Source: Eutypa lata (Eukaryota > Ascomycota > Sordariomycetes > Xylariales > Diatrypaceae). Taken from it: a stretch of DNA of 64,000 nt. The stretch is taken from contig JAKULF010000004.1 in assembly GCA_022661535.1 (NCBI GenBank), positions 620,001-684,000 of the forward strand, given 5' to 3'. The position numbers and the translations under genes are program-made. Below, one piece after another: positions 33,525 to 46,864 of this stretch (the stretch's first letter is position 1; every line of letters starts with the position of its first letter). The notes under the pieces were generated by a model, which searched no databases, had not been told where the DNA came from, and saw only the letters and a list, made by a program, of their open reading frames with translations.

Positions 33525-36493
33525 GCAGTTGAGAACCGAGAGAAGGGCCTGTCTGGTACAGGTTCATGAATACTTATCGATATGAGGCGCGCTCAGTTAT
33601 AGGAGATAGGATACAGTTTTTGGTAGCGCCAGGGATGTCTAGGAAGGACATAATATTAAATCTCTAGGCCGGTATCAATGATTCACCGGACAGGAGAGAA
33701 TGAAAGGAATGTGTTGCGTTTCCGCGGAACCAAAATTCTGCTACATAAAAAACCAGGGGAGTAATTAGGAGAGCAATCGGTTGTTAAATAAAGTTTTGGG
33801 TTTTCCCCAGTCTGATTTGTGCTCGTCATTCAATATCAACGTGATCTACGTGGGTGTGCTTCCGATCGGCTTTACGTGTCGTATTCTATTTGTTCTCTCC
33901 ATTTCCTAGGTTCTCCGTGCTTCAACGTCTATATACATTACGGCCTTTGAACACGAACTCAAAATTCCCGAGATTCAAGAGATTCAGCGACGGAAGAACT
34001 ATAACGAAAACGAGCGTAAATTCCCCTCCCGATTAATTGAGAATAGAGCAATGAGGTATGCCATCCCATTTTTCGCCGATAATATCGTCGAGGTCCTTAA
34101 TCGTGGGTATTTCCCCCCAATCGCGAAATGAACTTTTGCGTAGCCGGATTGCATTTTCATACCGATATCCTCGTTCACGCTCCTCCTCTCTTTGCGTTCG
34201 TATAATGCGCTACCTCGCCCTTTGGGTAGATAGGTGTCTTTCCGAAAGGTAATAGACGTTGACCTCAAATATGTAATGTTTAGAGAAAACTCTAGACTCG
34301 TATTTATGCTCCTTTACTATCTTCTGTAGAGCACCGAATACATTATCCCAATCTTTGGGTAATAGTAGAGTAGGAGGAATGTCTGCTACCAGTAGCTAGG
34401 GCTTGAATAGATCAAATGTGATCGAAACGGCACGGAAATAAGCATACCTGCCACAATGGTGTCTGTGTGGTTGTCCACGAGGTCTCCATGGTCCTTCTGC
34501 GGGAAGCTGCAATTTTTATGTCGCGTACAGCCCTCTGGATATGAAAGCCGGTTCCCATTTTGTTATCATATGGTAGCGGACAAGGTTGATCGCAGGGTCC
34601 TTCGGAACACCCCTCTGCTTTTGGGTCTCCCACACGATGACTTCTAGGAGAACTTGATCCTAGCACGAACGGTGTAACATCGGTTCCTCCTCTATAAGCT
34701 TTTCGGTGCTGTAGCTACTTCTAGCATATTTCTAACTTGTGATCGTGTCGGTCTTCAGGAGTGATGATGGAAACATTGCGTGGCACGGGAAATAATGGAC
34801 GACCGCAGAAGCTGCTATGCCTATATATCAGCCCTTGGTCACAGAATAAATGTATAGCAGCTGTCTCGCTTACTATTTATCTTAGCCACCATTAGATCAG
34901 AAGTATTGTGCTCGCAGGTTCATTGCCTACTATAATATAGGCTATTTGTTCCCATTCACACGCCTATTCTCGTGGTCTCCGAGCCCCTTGAGAAAAGAAA
35001 GCCTCGACATCTCGATGATGCTGATGTAAAATATCCTCTGGAGCCAACAATCGCTGATAGTTCTGTTCGCTAAAGGAGTGTCAGTTTTAGTTTGGCAATT
35101 GTCTTTAGATCAAGAAACCAGCTTCGGTAAAATATTGTATTCAACGGAAAGATCATTTAGCTTATCTTTGAGGGCGTCAGCCTTTCCTCACCGACGAATA
35201 ACATTGAGAGCAGCTCTCACATGCCGCGATCTAGATTTGCCGCCCTAGATTTGGACATTTCTAAGAAGCCCCAGCAAGTCACCCACTGCAGCTCGTACCA
35301 GCGGTGAAGGACTGGGGGTAGCTGCTCTACCTCGGCGGATTCAGCTGTTCCCTTACTCGGAGCTTTGCGTATTCTTCATGGTGGCGAAATTACTAATTTA
35401 ATAAGGGCGTATATTGTATCTGTTATGCTAGTCGTAGAGAGGGTGTTAATGATACAAGCAGTAAGCCGTAAGAAGAAGAAAAGGAGACAAAAATTGGGAC
35501 GAAAAGAAGTGATGCGTTGGGTATTAAGGCAGAACCTTGGCGGGAGGCAGAATGCGTAGATACAAGGCTATGATGTGATGCTTAGCCCGTTTCGTTGGCC
35601 CATTACCATCTGGCCTGCATTGCTCTAGTTACTTTTTTGCATACCCAACTAGATAGGCTTAAGTCAGTAATACAGTACTCGATGAGGGAAGTTGAATGTA
35701 GAAAAGGTTGGCAATGTGACAATTTCCGCCGACCTGGTACTTCGCCATAACGAGTAAATATTAAAAAATAAGCTACACTAAATCCAGTTTATGTTACGGA
35801 GGTATGGCATGCGGTATTCGGCCTTTGTAGAATGGTAGCCCGTCGATTCTGGTTTTAGTACATGTAATTACACATGTCCAATTACCACACAACTCGCTCT
35901 GTGAACCTGAGGAGTTCGTTACTAGGCTTTAAACTAGCCTTGTTGAATACCGGTACTGAAGGAATTCCTCGGTCCCTCATTCTATCTACTGTACCAGTCC
36001 ATATCCGCGCACCAAAAACACACAAAGTTCACCTAGCTAACGCCCTGTGCCTCCTCGCCAAGTAGACAATACTAGATTAGATAGATGCTGTAAGCCTCCC
36101 CTCCCTAGAACCCAGGCGCTTTCGAAAAAACGCCATGTCCGCAATATATCCAAGACTAACTGGTATCAGCAGTATATCATCCTCAGATATGCCGAAATCC
36201 GCAGTTATACCAAATGACTACGCTCGACCATGTACGCTCTTCGCATACTAAAGAACTTGACTCAGTGTGTATCATCTCCGTACCCAGATAATATGTCCTC
36301 GACCCAAACTATCCAGATAAACTAACAGATACCCATGCCTCCACAGACGCAAGAGTACCTTAGCCCCTGCCACTATCATCGACAACACCGAAGACTGTCC
36401 TCTTTCTCGATAAATCACATGTAATTAGCATATCTAGAAAGTCACACCAGAAGACCATATCAACACCAACCAAGACGACAACACCATCGATCA
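33525..36493. other. Gene-free stretch, 3 kb
   Basis: Open frames are all under 90 codons, without domains or splice support. Composition is slightly A/T-rich. Nothing further could be supported. Confidence 0.45.
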
Positions 36494-39400
36494 TCACCAG
36501 AAAGAGTTTTCATGAGGTTCATCAACGCGCAGACCGACAAGCCTATTGTACGTCTCGCGAAGATGCTTGTTCTCGCTCGGCAGCAAGCTCTTGTGCTCTG
36601 TCGGAACGAGACCGGCACCATCGCCAAGGAACTTCTCCTTGTTCCCGGGACCATCCTCAGCAGCGGTGCTCTCATGCTGTTGCTGCCGCGGTACCTGGTC
36701 GCCAGCATGGTTTGTATCCAGTGTTACTGTGGTTGTCGTAGGTGTCGACGCAAAAGTGTAGGATGGTGGTAGCGCAGAGGGCGATGTCATGTTGCTGTTG
36801 CTGCTGCTGTTGTTGTCGCTTAGTTTTGGCGGCCAGAGGATCTGCTCGGCCTCTTCGCGCGTCACCATCTCACTGATCGAGTTGCGCTGAGTGTCGTCCT
36901 CGTCCTTTCGCATTGCTGTCATTACCATCCCGTTCTGCTTGGTTACCGTCACATCGCTATCTCTTCTTCCTCCCCTCTCCCCATTATTATCCCGTGAAGA
37001 TGTACCGGCATTTCCGTCCTCGTCTTCCTCATCATCGTCATCAGACACGTCGAAGTAGCTAACTGGAACACTTGCAGCAGCCGGCTCCTCCTTCTCTCGT
37101 TCGTTATTCACCCCAGGCATTGCAGCGGCACTATTCCCTGTCAAGATCGAAGTCGAACACCTCGCCTCTATGCTCCCGTAATGCTGGTACTGCTGATACC
37201 GCCGTAGCAATTGCTGTTGATTCTCAAAACTCTTCATCCAATACCGGGCACCGCCATTACCCATCGCCACAGGGGCAGACTTTTGCGGCCTCCCCAACTT
37301 TCCCGGAGACGATGACGACGACGAAGGTGACATCAACGAGGACGGGTCGCTCCGCCTCCTCATCGCCTCCCTTTTCAGGATGCCGCGCATGAGTAGAAGT
37401 TCGTTCTTCTTATACGTGTCGTAGAAGGACCGGTTGACCATAGCAGCGGCGTGTAGGTCGCCTAGGTTGTCCAGGAGGCTCAGGATGCGCAGCTCGACGG
37501 CCTCGCGCGAAGCCCGGATGGCGTCGTCCCCTTTACGACGCGTGTGGTAGTAGTACATGACCTGCATTTTGTTCACTACGACGGGTATTTGAAGTCAGTT
37601 CATTATTTTCTTATTTTCTCTACCGTGAGGATAGGGATCCACGTATCAAAGGACACGGGTTATCAAGATGTATAGGATTAGTAATTAGGGACCTCCTCAG
37701 AAAGGAAGAGTACAGTATTTTCTACATTAAGGGTGGACAGAGACAGATAAGAGCAACTTCGGAGATGGTTTGCTTACTAGCTTGCGGCTGATCATGCTTG
37801 CGGCGCGAGAGGCCCCAGCCATGACGTCCCGCGACATCGTACAGCGTTATGCCGGGGACACTGTTGTACACGTCGTTGATAGCGCTACGGAACGCCGACG
37901 CATAGTCACAGATGCCACCATAATAATTATCATCGTGGCATCCATCATGCGGCGGCGGCGGGCTCGCCATACTGTTCGTACTCTCTGAATCAGCTAAGGT
38001 TCTTTTCTTCTTACTGCTGTATAACAAGGGGAAGCTAATTGCGAAAGATATTCGCCTGTAGGTCGGATTATACACTGGGAACTTTCCTTGGAACGACTAC
38101 TTGGCCAATCATATTAAGGGGCATGTTAAGGGGGCGATATCGCGGGAAGACGGGAGAAAGGGAAGGATAACAACTTAAGGAGATGATGATATCTTACAAG
38201 CGCAGTGAATCGAACAACTGGTTAAGACTACGCTTTGGTGGCGGCGGCAGATGGCCGACGATCCTCGCAGATTGTACAATATGCGGCAGAACCTGGAGCT
38301 CCGCAAACGTCTTCATTAGCCACCCGAGGCTCGCGGCATCGCAAGCGTGACTACCCTTCGGACAGCGCGGCGCACTAGTCGGCTCGAAGACGCAGGTCCG
38401 GGCGCTACCACTGCCGCCATTACTATCACCACCGTCACCAGTACCACGACCCATACCCGCACTAGCAGTGCCCGCCATCGCACCACCACTGTTTCTCCTG
38501 CTCTTACCGTCTCTCCTACTATCGCCACGGTTAGACTTCTCGCCACCATTATTATTCGAAGCCGACGGCGAAAAAGGTGGCAGCACAAGCGGCGGCGGAG
38601 TCGGCGGCCGTTTCGGCGGCAACAGCGGCGGGGGACGCAGGTACTCCTGAAGCGCACCACTACAGCACGCATAGACCTGCTCGACCTTAGCCTGGCGAAC
38701 CGCCCAGATCTTGTCTTTAATAGCCCTGGGCCAGTTCTTCGCGCGGAGGTCCGCCTCGTCGACAACGTTGAGCACGGCGGACTTCGAGACGCGGGTGAAG
38801 AGGCGGCGCACGCCAAACGCATAGCTGATGAGCAGCAGGCCGTCGGGGACGTCGCCGGCGCCGAGTGTCGTGGCCGTGCGGTGCATCCACTGCGGTAGCC
38901 AGCGGTGCTCGACGATGAGCTCGAGGGGCGACGTGCAGCGGTACCGCAGGCAGACCGAGGCTACGGCCACGAACTGGTCGAAGTCCACGTCCCGCGGGAT
39001 TTCCTCGTTGTGCATGTGCGCGGCGTGGAGCACGATCTCCATGGCGCGCTTCGTGTTGGGCTCTGTTTGCGGCATTTGGTACAGGTCTACTGTGGTCCCA
39101 TCGCTGCAGGTGTGACGTATGGGCGGGGGCGGGAGCTGGATTTTCTCGTAGCCGCCGCTGGCTTCGAGTGAGGATGCTACTGTGGTTGTTGTCGTCGCTG
39201 GGGTAGTGCTATGCTTACTGCTACCGCCACCGCCGGCATAAACACCGCCGCCACCGGTGGTCCCAGAGTAGAGCGCGAAAATACTGGCGAAGACCGGCGA
39301 GACCTCAGCAAGCATGTGCGACGACACGCGAAATCGGTAAACAGGAGCATCCTCAGCAACACCACCACCACTATTAACAAACTCGAGAACGACATTCCCC

Positions 39401-40482
39401 CGCGGCGAAATAACGCACTCCCGGACGTCAGCAGCAGCAGTAGTATGCTGTAACCCTAACTCAGCAGCATTCAACAAGCGATGAGTCTCGCCCAGATCAG
39501 CCAAAAGAATATCGTAATGACTAAAGCGAATCTCGTAGCCAGTCAAGAAATCCGCGCCGTCATCAGTAGGCGCAACAGAGAGGTCCGCAGAAGCAGGGGC
39601 AGCAAAGAGGGGACCGAAATTATGCTGCACATATGAGGTGATACCTCCGCCGCTAGCAGCAGCAGCACTTCGCCGGATCTGCTTGACGGCAGTGTGACGC
39701 GCGCTCCGGCTTGCGCATAACATCTCGAAGCCGCGCACCGTGGCGCCTGCCGGATCCGCCCCCTGATAAATCTCGAGGAGGGAGGTCCGGAGGGCCTCTA
39801 GTAGCGCAACCTGACAGCTTTGCCAGTGCCGGATGGCGACTAGATACAGCTCACGTGGGTGTCCGTTGCGGCTGCCGTTGGAACCTACTGTCGTCCTTAT
39901 GGGATGCGGCATCAGCGACGGTGGCGATTCGTCGGCGACGATCCCGAAACTCAAAGAGCCATCAACAAGGCACACCGCCGAGAGGCACACCGCCGAGGTT
40001 CGCGGACCGATGGATAATCTCTCGGTAGTAGGGTCTGCACCCGATGACGTAGAGCCGTCGCCCTCGCCCTCGCCACCGCTCTGCTGCAGACACGCATTAA
40101 GCAGACCCCTACATAACCTAGAGCACTCCTCTCGCATCGCACCGTACACAAAGTACGTCTGCTCGGCCTGGTCGGCGTCCAAGGGGGCTCTTCTCATTTT
40201 CTCGACATACTGCAGCAGCCGGCGGCACTTCGCATCATCGTCGTCGTCATCACCATCTCCATCAGCATTATCGTGAGTTAATGACGTTGACAACGACGGG
40301 CGCATTGTGTCAATGGGAGAGGATGTGTGCTTGACGACCTCGGGATCTAGCGGTGGCTGCTGCTTCGCCATTATTGCGAAGGACGACGCGCTCTGTGATC
40401 GTGGCGGCGGCACCGGCGGGCTACCGCCGCTCGCGTGCGAAGGCTGGTGGCCGTTGTTGCTCTTCCTCCACCTGCTCATCAT
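36494..40482 (-). CDS. Large low-complexity protein with BTB/POZ-like core
   Basis: Three exons (40482-38198, 38016-37778, 37575-36494) with introns of 181 and 202 bp give 1201 residues, and the phases agree exactly. Residues ~370-410 contain VYRFRVSSHMLAEVSPVFAS followed by IFALY, which resembles the start of fungal BTB/POZ domains (the SxxL...SPVFxxMF pattern). It is followed by a low-complexity insert and by a helical part with VASVCLRYRCTSPLELIVEH and GLLLISYAFGVRRLFTRVSK, as in other fungal BTB proteins. The last exon begins with a helical, F-box-like segment (ELRILSLLDNLGDLHAAAMV, NRSFYDTYKKNELLLMRGIL). Long Pro, Gly, Ser, Gln and DDDDEEDED runs fill the rest. BTB proteins often act as adaptors for cullin-3 ligases, but that role is inference. 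Reading the three parts as separate genes would be an easy mistake. Confidence 0.72.
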
Positions 40483-42485
40483 CGTGCTAGCTTTCTTTCT
40501 TCTCCTGGTAATTGGCGAAAACGAATGTACCTATCGAGACTTCGCGCGGCTTGTACTAGTTAAGGAGGAACATCCACCAGCAGACCCAAGAATGAGTAAA
40601 CAAGGCGGCCGTCGCAAATCGTCCAAGTCGAAGATAGTTCGTTAGTCGCCTCTATCATCACATCACATCACACGTAACGGTCGTTCCGACCGGTAGGTAA
40701 GTGAGTTTGGCCAATCAGGGCCGGGATCCTGCGACCACATCTAACCACCTGGGTAGGTCGGTAGGTAGGTAGGCGTATATCTATCTAGCTAGGAATGGTT
40801 TCTTCGCCCAAGATGAGATTCACAGCAAGCTAATTGCTCACTCCCTCACTCTCTCGCTCACTCAGACGCAAATAACCAGTCTATTGAATAAAGAAACAGA
40901 AAACGATATAGTCGTTGGCAAGGCTCAGCTGACACTAGTTACCAAGCTCGCTCGCTCGCTCGCTCTCATTGGCATACGTACACATATGCATGTATGGGAA
41001 GAAGAGCAAGAAGAAATCAGGACTAGTTTAACGAATGGTGCAGCAGTTCCGTTCCCGTCCTGCAGCAGCAAGTAGGAGTGGTAGCTAACGAAGTGAAGAG
41101 CCCCCAGCTTCTGCCTAACTGGCTATAATAAGTAGAATACTACCATACCATGACCACCACACTTTTTCCTACCTGCGGAAGGCTGTGTGAGGTGCGCGAG
41201 GTCAAGAGCGGGGGGGGGCGCGGTGAGGGAATGACTGAGAGGAGGGAGCCGAGCTAAGCCTAAACCCAACTAAGCCCGTACTCATGCATCCTTCTCTCAC
41301 ACCTAGATAACTACCCACCTACATACCTAGCCATACTTATCTATCAAGGATTCAAGGGTCAGGATCGCGGGGGTTTCACGCATCCTCCCAGTATGTAGTG
41401 AGGTAGTGGTGCTAACTCAGAATCCTCCACGCACGCCACAGTAGTGCAATGTAACCCTACAATGGGGGATTAACTATTCCTGGGTATTAGCCGAACTTCC
41501 TTTTCGTCTTAGTTAAACTTGGGTTTAACGGCAGCCATTGTTACATTAGCAACGGGGCCAGCAGTAATAAAGCAGTTAGGTATAATAAGGTAAGGCAAAG
41601 CAAGGCAGGACAAGGCAGACCGGAGCGCCGGACCCCTGCTGCAGCAAGCGACCATCCCTCCCCTCCCTCCCGCATCTATCCCGTCTGGGGCCTAGGCGCT
41701 AAGGCCTATCTCATGGTACCAGTTTAGTCACTTCCGAGGCAATAGCAATATCAAAATACTGTAGTTAAATACATAATAAGATTACGAAATAGTTCCATAA
41801 CTACATAAGCTGTTTAGGGGCAACTTGGCAGGATCGCAATGTAGGTTGCATGAGATTGAACTGATTGATAAACGATGCACACCTACATACGTACCTCTAG
41901 TTCGTAGATGTGTTCTCACCCCAGTCAACCCCACCACGGCTCTTCCCGCCTTCGTCACCTGGTAGGGTGTTATTTCCAGCGTAGGTGTTGAACGTCTAAA
42001 AAGAACTTGTCCAATAGACCTTGATGACATTAGCAAAACCATTAGTGTGACGTTTACGAAGATTATTCTGAGTAGTTACGCATGATCTAACTTAATGGTG
42101 TCACATTTATTAAGCAGCAGGAAATATCTCTGTCCATTGATGTAGGCAGGGTGGGAAATAAAATAATTCAAGTCTTGATATGATCACGGATCTGTAGAGT
42201 GAGTTGTCGTAGTAGTCATTTCGAAGTCCGTAAGAAAAAGAACTAGATACAGTGTCAAATTTACCTAGTGTCGTTACATCTCGAGTTAGAGGGGCATCGT
42301 AGTTAGGCCTTTTCATGCTAGCACAGTCACTATGACAACAAAACAGTTCCTTACTTCATGTCAAGACTTGGTTTATATGATGTGAAATATGAACGCCACT
42401 TGTGAAGTATACACATAATGACGGCTATTCTTAAATATGAGTTAGTCTCGACGTATATTTAAAGTGTTAGAAGCATTTAACTGAC
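40483..42485. other. Intergenic region with short tandem repeats
   Basis: Contains the presumed promoter of the BTB-like gene, GGTA-type tandem repeats (40745-40772), a (GCTC)n run at 40945-40965, a G-run near 41211-41218 and the first copy of the ~300-bp dispersed repeat (listed separately). No gene is supported. Confidence 0.5.
41403..41690 (+). repeat. Dispersed ~300-bp direct repeat, copy A
   Basis: The series CAGAATCCTCCACGCA, GGGGGATTAACTATTCCTGG, CGTCTTAGTTA, GCAGCCATTGTTACATT, ACAAGGCAGACCG, CGGACCCCTGC and CATCCCTC...CCCGTCTGGGG recurs in the same order and strand at 46541-46864. The copies differ by substitutions, small gaps and variable numbers of AGGCA/GAGGT units. It has no coding capacity; it may be a non-autonomous element or solo LTR. 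Confidence 0.85.
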
Positions 42486-42734
42486 CTAATCATCAGAACC
42501 ATCGCCTCTCATCCACTCCTCAAAGGATGGCTGTTCAGTATACTCCGGTGCATATTTGCTTTCGATGGGGTCATAGGTAGGCGGGTCGTTTGATGAACCT
42601 TCATTGTATTGGGGTGCCGGGTCATTGGATGCGCGCACCTCGTCTTGATCCTGATTATCGTTGCGCTCCATGTCTTGAGCCATGCGTTCCCCGTGTTCCC
42701 TCTCCTCATCAGTTGTCGTAGGCTTGTCGGACAT
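42486..42734 (-). CDS. Small acidic hydrophilic protein with PPxY motif
   Basis: An intronless frame of 82 residues begins MSDKPTTTDEEREHGERMAQ (ATG at 42734). It is highly charged, Asp/Glu/Asn-rich, without hydrophobic segments, and carries DPPTYDP in its second half, a PPxY motif of the kind bound by WW domains of Nedd4/Rsp5 ligases and their adaptors. The end, FEEWMRGDGSDD, is acidic. The composition is protein-like and the frame uses the upstream A-rich leader expected of a fungal gene. No homologue is recognised, so it is kept as a hypothetical gene. Confidence 0.45.
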   Translation of the reverse strand: MSDKPTTTDEEREHGERMAQDMERNDNQDQDEVRASNDPAPQYNEGSSNDPPTYDPIESKYAPEYTEQPSFEEWMRGDGSDD

Positions 42735-44079
42735 CTTCACTTGGGAAAATGTATGAAGTTAAGACTTTATAGAATATTCTGTTGTAAGGAAAAGAAACGT
42801 CTATGTTGGCACAGGGTCAAGAATGAGAAGATTAGTGTACTATGAGACGGCGGCGAGACTTCTTCTTATAGTTCGAAATGACAACTTTACAACAGTTAGG
42901 CTCTCTTCCATAATCCCAATTACTCCCATCGTATCCTTGACAAGTCTCGACCATTCGAGGGTTGGTATATCGCGCAAGTAAAGGCGGCCATCCAATGGCC
43001 GTAGGTTTTTCCCCAGCAGAGTGCTGCAGTGTATCACATGGCTTGTGTGATGAATCATGCATCGATAACAAGAATAGATAAATAGGGCTATTTGCATATG
43101 TCACAGAAATGGTTGGACATACTGCAGTGATCACGACGCCGAGCTGAACGTGAGGCTTACTGGCAACGAATCACAGCGTTCTTCAGATAGCTCGGTTAGA
43201 GAGACACATGATCAATCACGTAGAAGGGCTTGACAAGGAAAGGATACAGCTTCTTTACGGCTTACCTATTAGCTTCAACAGACTCAGCTATCGCCTCGGG
43301 ATAATGTTACATATTTATTTTCGAGTATAGCAGTGCTTGCAGTAGTATATTATATTGATTTAGGAGATGCATCTCAGAATTAAGAATCGCTTATTAAGTG
43401 GTGAAGATAATAACTTAGCGATTAGAAAACAAAAGAGCGGGGGGCCCTGCTCGAAAGCCAAGTATAGGGGTGGGATGCCAAAAGCCTAGTTTGCTGAATC
43501 GCTGCATAAGACCTCCCCAATCGTTTCGTGAAATAAATCAATTTGATTGGATTTGATCTATAATAGTATCTACACGGGAATAGTACATGGAGTTAGAGTT
43601 GCCGTTGTTAAGTCATGGATGTCATGTGTAGTGGTATTTCAGGGGGGTAGACCGGCCGGAAGGCGGCTTTTCAGAATGCATTGGGCATTAATGGACGTAA
43701 ACTTCCGACCTCTAGGAACTCTGTTCCGTTTAATAACCTTGCATATAGTGGAAAGGTACCTCGCCAACTGATATTAAACAGGAGGAATCAATATCAATTC
43801 ATGGTCATATGTTTGCTTTCTCTCTTATCTAAACAATTCTAAGGTTAGCCCTAATTTCCTCAACTCAGGATATAACTGGGCTGGCTTTTCCTTTTCCATT
43901 ATAAATCTCATTTATGATTCATGTGCCAGTTATCCCGATATATCCCGTTTTCATCATACATCAGCTACGATTTCTAATGCCTCTATTTCTATAGCAGTAT
44001 AGGGGATAATAGCTATACCGGCCCCACAACTAAAGACAATTCCAACGATAATATAAACAAATAGAAGATTTCGAAGTAC
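42735..44079. other. Intergenic region left of the HET gene
   Basis: An open frame of 100 codons on the minus strand (42832-43134) with six Cys is present but starts uncertainly and has no clear signal peptide. No other gene candidate is seen. Confidence 0.4.
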
Positions 44080-46480
44080 ATGGAGGCGCGACAAGATCCA
44101 GCTGTATGTTCATACAGGTACGCTGAACTGGCCAACAAGGATGATATTCGCCTAATCAAACTTCTGCCTGGAAAAGCTAATGACAGGCTACGGATGAGAA
44201 TAATCCACCGAACCCTTTCGAACGTCGTCCAGCCACCCGAAACAAGCAGAGGTATCACACTTAAACAGCTGAGGAAAACTCTGCCACTTAACTGGTGGGT
44301 CTACGAAACTCTTGAGAATCGCATCTTCTTTTACTACGAAGAAGATGGTGGAGCAAACTGGAAGACTTCTTGGAGACATCCTGATCCTAAGTTTGATCAT
44401 TCACTCTACCTACCTCGTGATAGGCAGCTCAGTACGTCTGAGACGTTGATGTTCGAAGCGCTGTCATATGTTTGGGGTCCGAACACGTCTCGTGAGGCAG
44501 CCCTGATCGAAAATCCTGGGTCAGCGTGTTTGAGCCAAATAACTCTTGGCGAGAACCTAGCCACGGCGTTACGGCATCTACGTTACGAAAACACACATAG
44601 GGTCTTGTGGGTAGACGCAATATGTATAAACCAACTAAGTAATGAGGAGAAGGACAAACAAGTACCACGAATGGCATCGATATACACACAAGCAAGTCGG
44701 GTGATTGTCTGGCTCGGCTCTGAAACACCCAACAGTACGACAGCAATGAATATGATCTATTCCTTGGGCAACCAGGTGGAAGTAACGACAGACAACTGGA
44801 TTTTTTCTACGCCAGGAGCAGCTGAACCCTACTGGTGTGAAGCTTCTTGCAAACTCCCCTGGGGAGATGCTAGTTGGGTAGCACTTAACGATTTGCTTTC
44901 ACGACGATGGTTTGGCAGGGTTTGGATAATACAAGAAATACAGCTTGGGCAGAAGAATGCCGTAGTCCAATGTGGCAACTACGAAATGCCTTGGCCAATT
45001 TTTCGGCGGGCTATTATCTGTCTATGGGTTAGTCCATATTCTGTTGTGCGGTTGTATATATGGACTAATATCTGAATATATGAATATAGAACAAAAGCGA
45101 TTTGTCGCATACCCTGCCTCGAGATACACTAGGATTCGTTGAACAGTTATGTGCTTCGAAACTGAACCGGACCCCCATCTCCCTCACCCTCCGGTTGACC
45201 AAGAAGCGAGGATGCTGCAATCCGAGAGACTTCGTGTACGGTGTTCTAGGCCTTTTCCCATCGATCTTCAGTGCTAGGATACACCCACAGTACTCTTTAA
45301 CAGAGGAAATGGTATACAAAGACCTAACTCTGAAGCACATAGTCCATGTCAAGCGTCTCGAGCTATTGCGGGATTGCCAACTTGAGGGTCGTCTCATTCA
45401 TACATTGCCGTCTTGGGTACCTGATTACTCGGCTGCTTCAACGTTGCCCAAACATGCAGAGAATCAGTTTGCTGCAGGATACTCTAGATGCCATACCATA
45501 TATTTGGGCTCTGATGTTCTAGAGGTGCTTGGGGTCCGTTGTGCCATCGTTGAATGCGCTTCTCCTACACGCATGGTTTTAGAAAACACTATAGATTATC
45601 TGGAGGTAGGAGGGCAGCCTAGCACCACAGCTCAAAATAGCATGCAGGTCGCAATAGCCGGATCCAGTCAACCTTACGTCACCGGAGAGACGTTCCAGCA
45701 TGCATTCGCTAAGACCTTTATGGGAGGTTACCTGCGTGAGCGCTTTCCAGAGAACAATGTTCCATCGCTGGACGATTGGGTTTCCTGCCTCGCCGATAGT
45801 GACTTCAGGAGAAAGTTATTGCGGGATCCCAAATCTAATGATGAAGACAGCACATCTCAATCGTTTGTCGAAGATCACGTAAGGGACACAATAAACCCTA
45901 GGCTCTACATCACGACACGGGAAGGCTATCTGGGACTAGCACCTCAAGGCGCTACAGCAGGTGAAAATCCTAGTTCCTCTTAATGGACCCATTACAGCTG
46001 GCTTCGCGTAAATGATCAACATGGTGGTTAGCACAAAACTCTAACAATATGAGAATAGGTGATTTGATCTGCGTGTTTCTCGGTTGCGATTCCCCTATCC
46101 TGTTGCGGGAGGTTGGTCCGGGCCGCTTCTCCGTCCTTGGGGAGTGCTACGTTCATGGACTAGAAGATGCGCGAGCCCTCCTCGGCGCGCTTCCGCCTCA
46201 CTGGAAGACTCAGGTCTTCATAGAATCAAACGACCATCTCGCAGAATACCGGTTCCTAAACGTGGACACGAACGAGCTTCTGGATAGCGACCCGCGGTTG
46301 CCGAAGCTGTCGGATGACGAGTGGAAGTTAGTAGACGGCCAGAGAACAGCTAACGACCCTGCTACCTATCAAGCATTCGAACATAAAACCACAGGGAAGA
46401 AAGTGAGATCAGACCCGCGACTTACCCCAAAAGTGCTAGCAAGCAGAGGCGTATTGTTGGAAGGATTCCAATTAGTATGA
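44080..46480 (+). CDS. HET-domain (heterokaryon incompatibility) protein
   Basis: Three exons (44080-45027, 45090-45960, 46059-46480) with introns of 62 and 98 bp give 746 residues and close in frame. The HET domain covers about 120-310: FEALSYVWGP, then RVLWVDAICINQLSNEEKDK and RWFGRVWIIQEIQLGQ are its three diagnostic blocks. The middle part has NPRDFVYGVLGLF, and the C-terminal part has GYLGLAPQGATAGDLICVFL with CDSPILLR, the usual tail of these proteins. HET proteins mediate self/non-self recognition after hyphal fusion and can trigger cell death; the partner here is unknown. No NACHT or WD repeats are attached. The gene appears intact. It lies between two direct repeats 5 kb apart, which suggests a mobile or unstable neighbourhood. 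Confidence 0.92.
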
Positions 46481-46540
46481 AAAGTCTCTTTTGTTTATAG
46501 GATGATCGAGATATTAGTTATGTATTGGTTATTAGGTAAC

Positions 46541-46864
46541 TAGTAGTGGAGGTAACCCAGAATCCTCCACGCAACGCCACGATGGTGCAGTGTAACCCTA
46601 TAGTGGGGGATTAACTATTCCTGGGTACTAGATAGGCCGAACCCCTTTCCGTCTTAGTTAGACTTGCAGCCATTATGTTACATTGGCGGCGGGGCCAGCC
46701 AGCCCAGCCAGTCAGTAAGGTTAGTAGGTGAGGTGAGGTGAGGTGAGGCAAGGCAGCACAAGGCAAGGCAGACCGAACCCTCGGACCCCTGCAGCAGCAG
46801 CGGTCATCCCTCCATCCCCTCCCTGCCCGCCCTCCCGCATCCATCCCGTCTGCCCCGTCTGGGG
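46541..46864 (+). repeat. Dispersed ~300-bp direct repeat, copy B
   Basis: Second copy of 41403-41690, beginning about 60 bp past the HET stop codon, so it may fall in that gene's 3' UTR. It contains a longer GAGGT/AGGCA tandem part than copy A. Confidence 0.85.
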
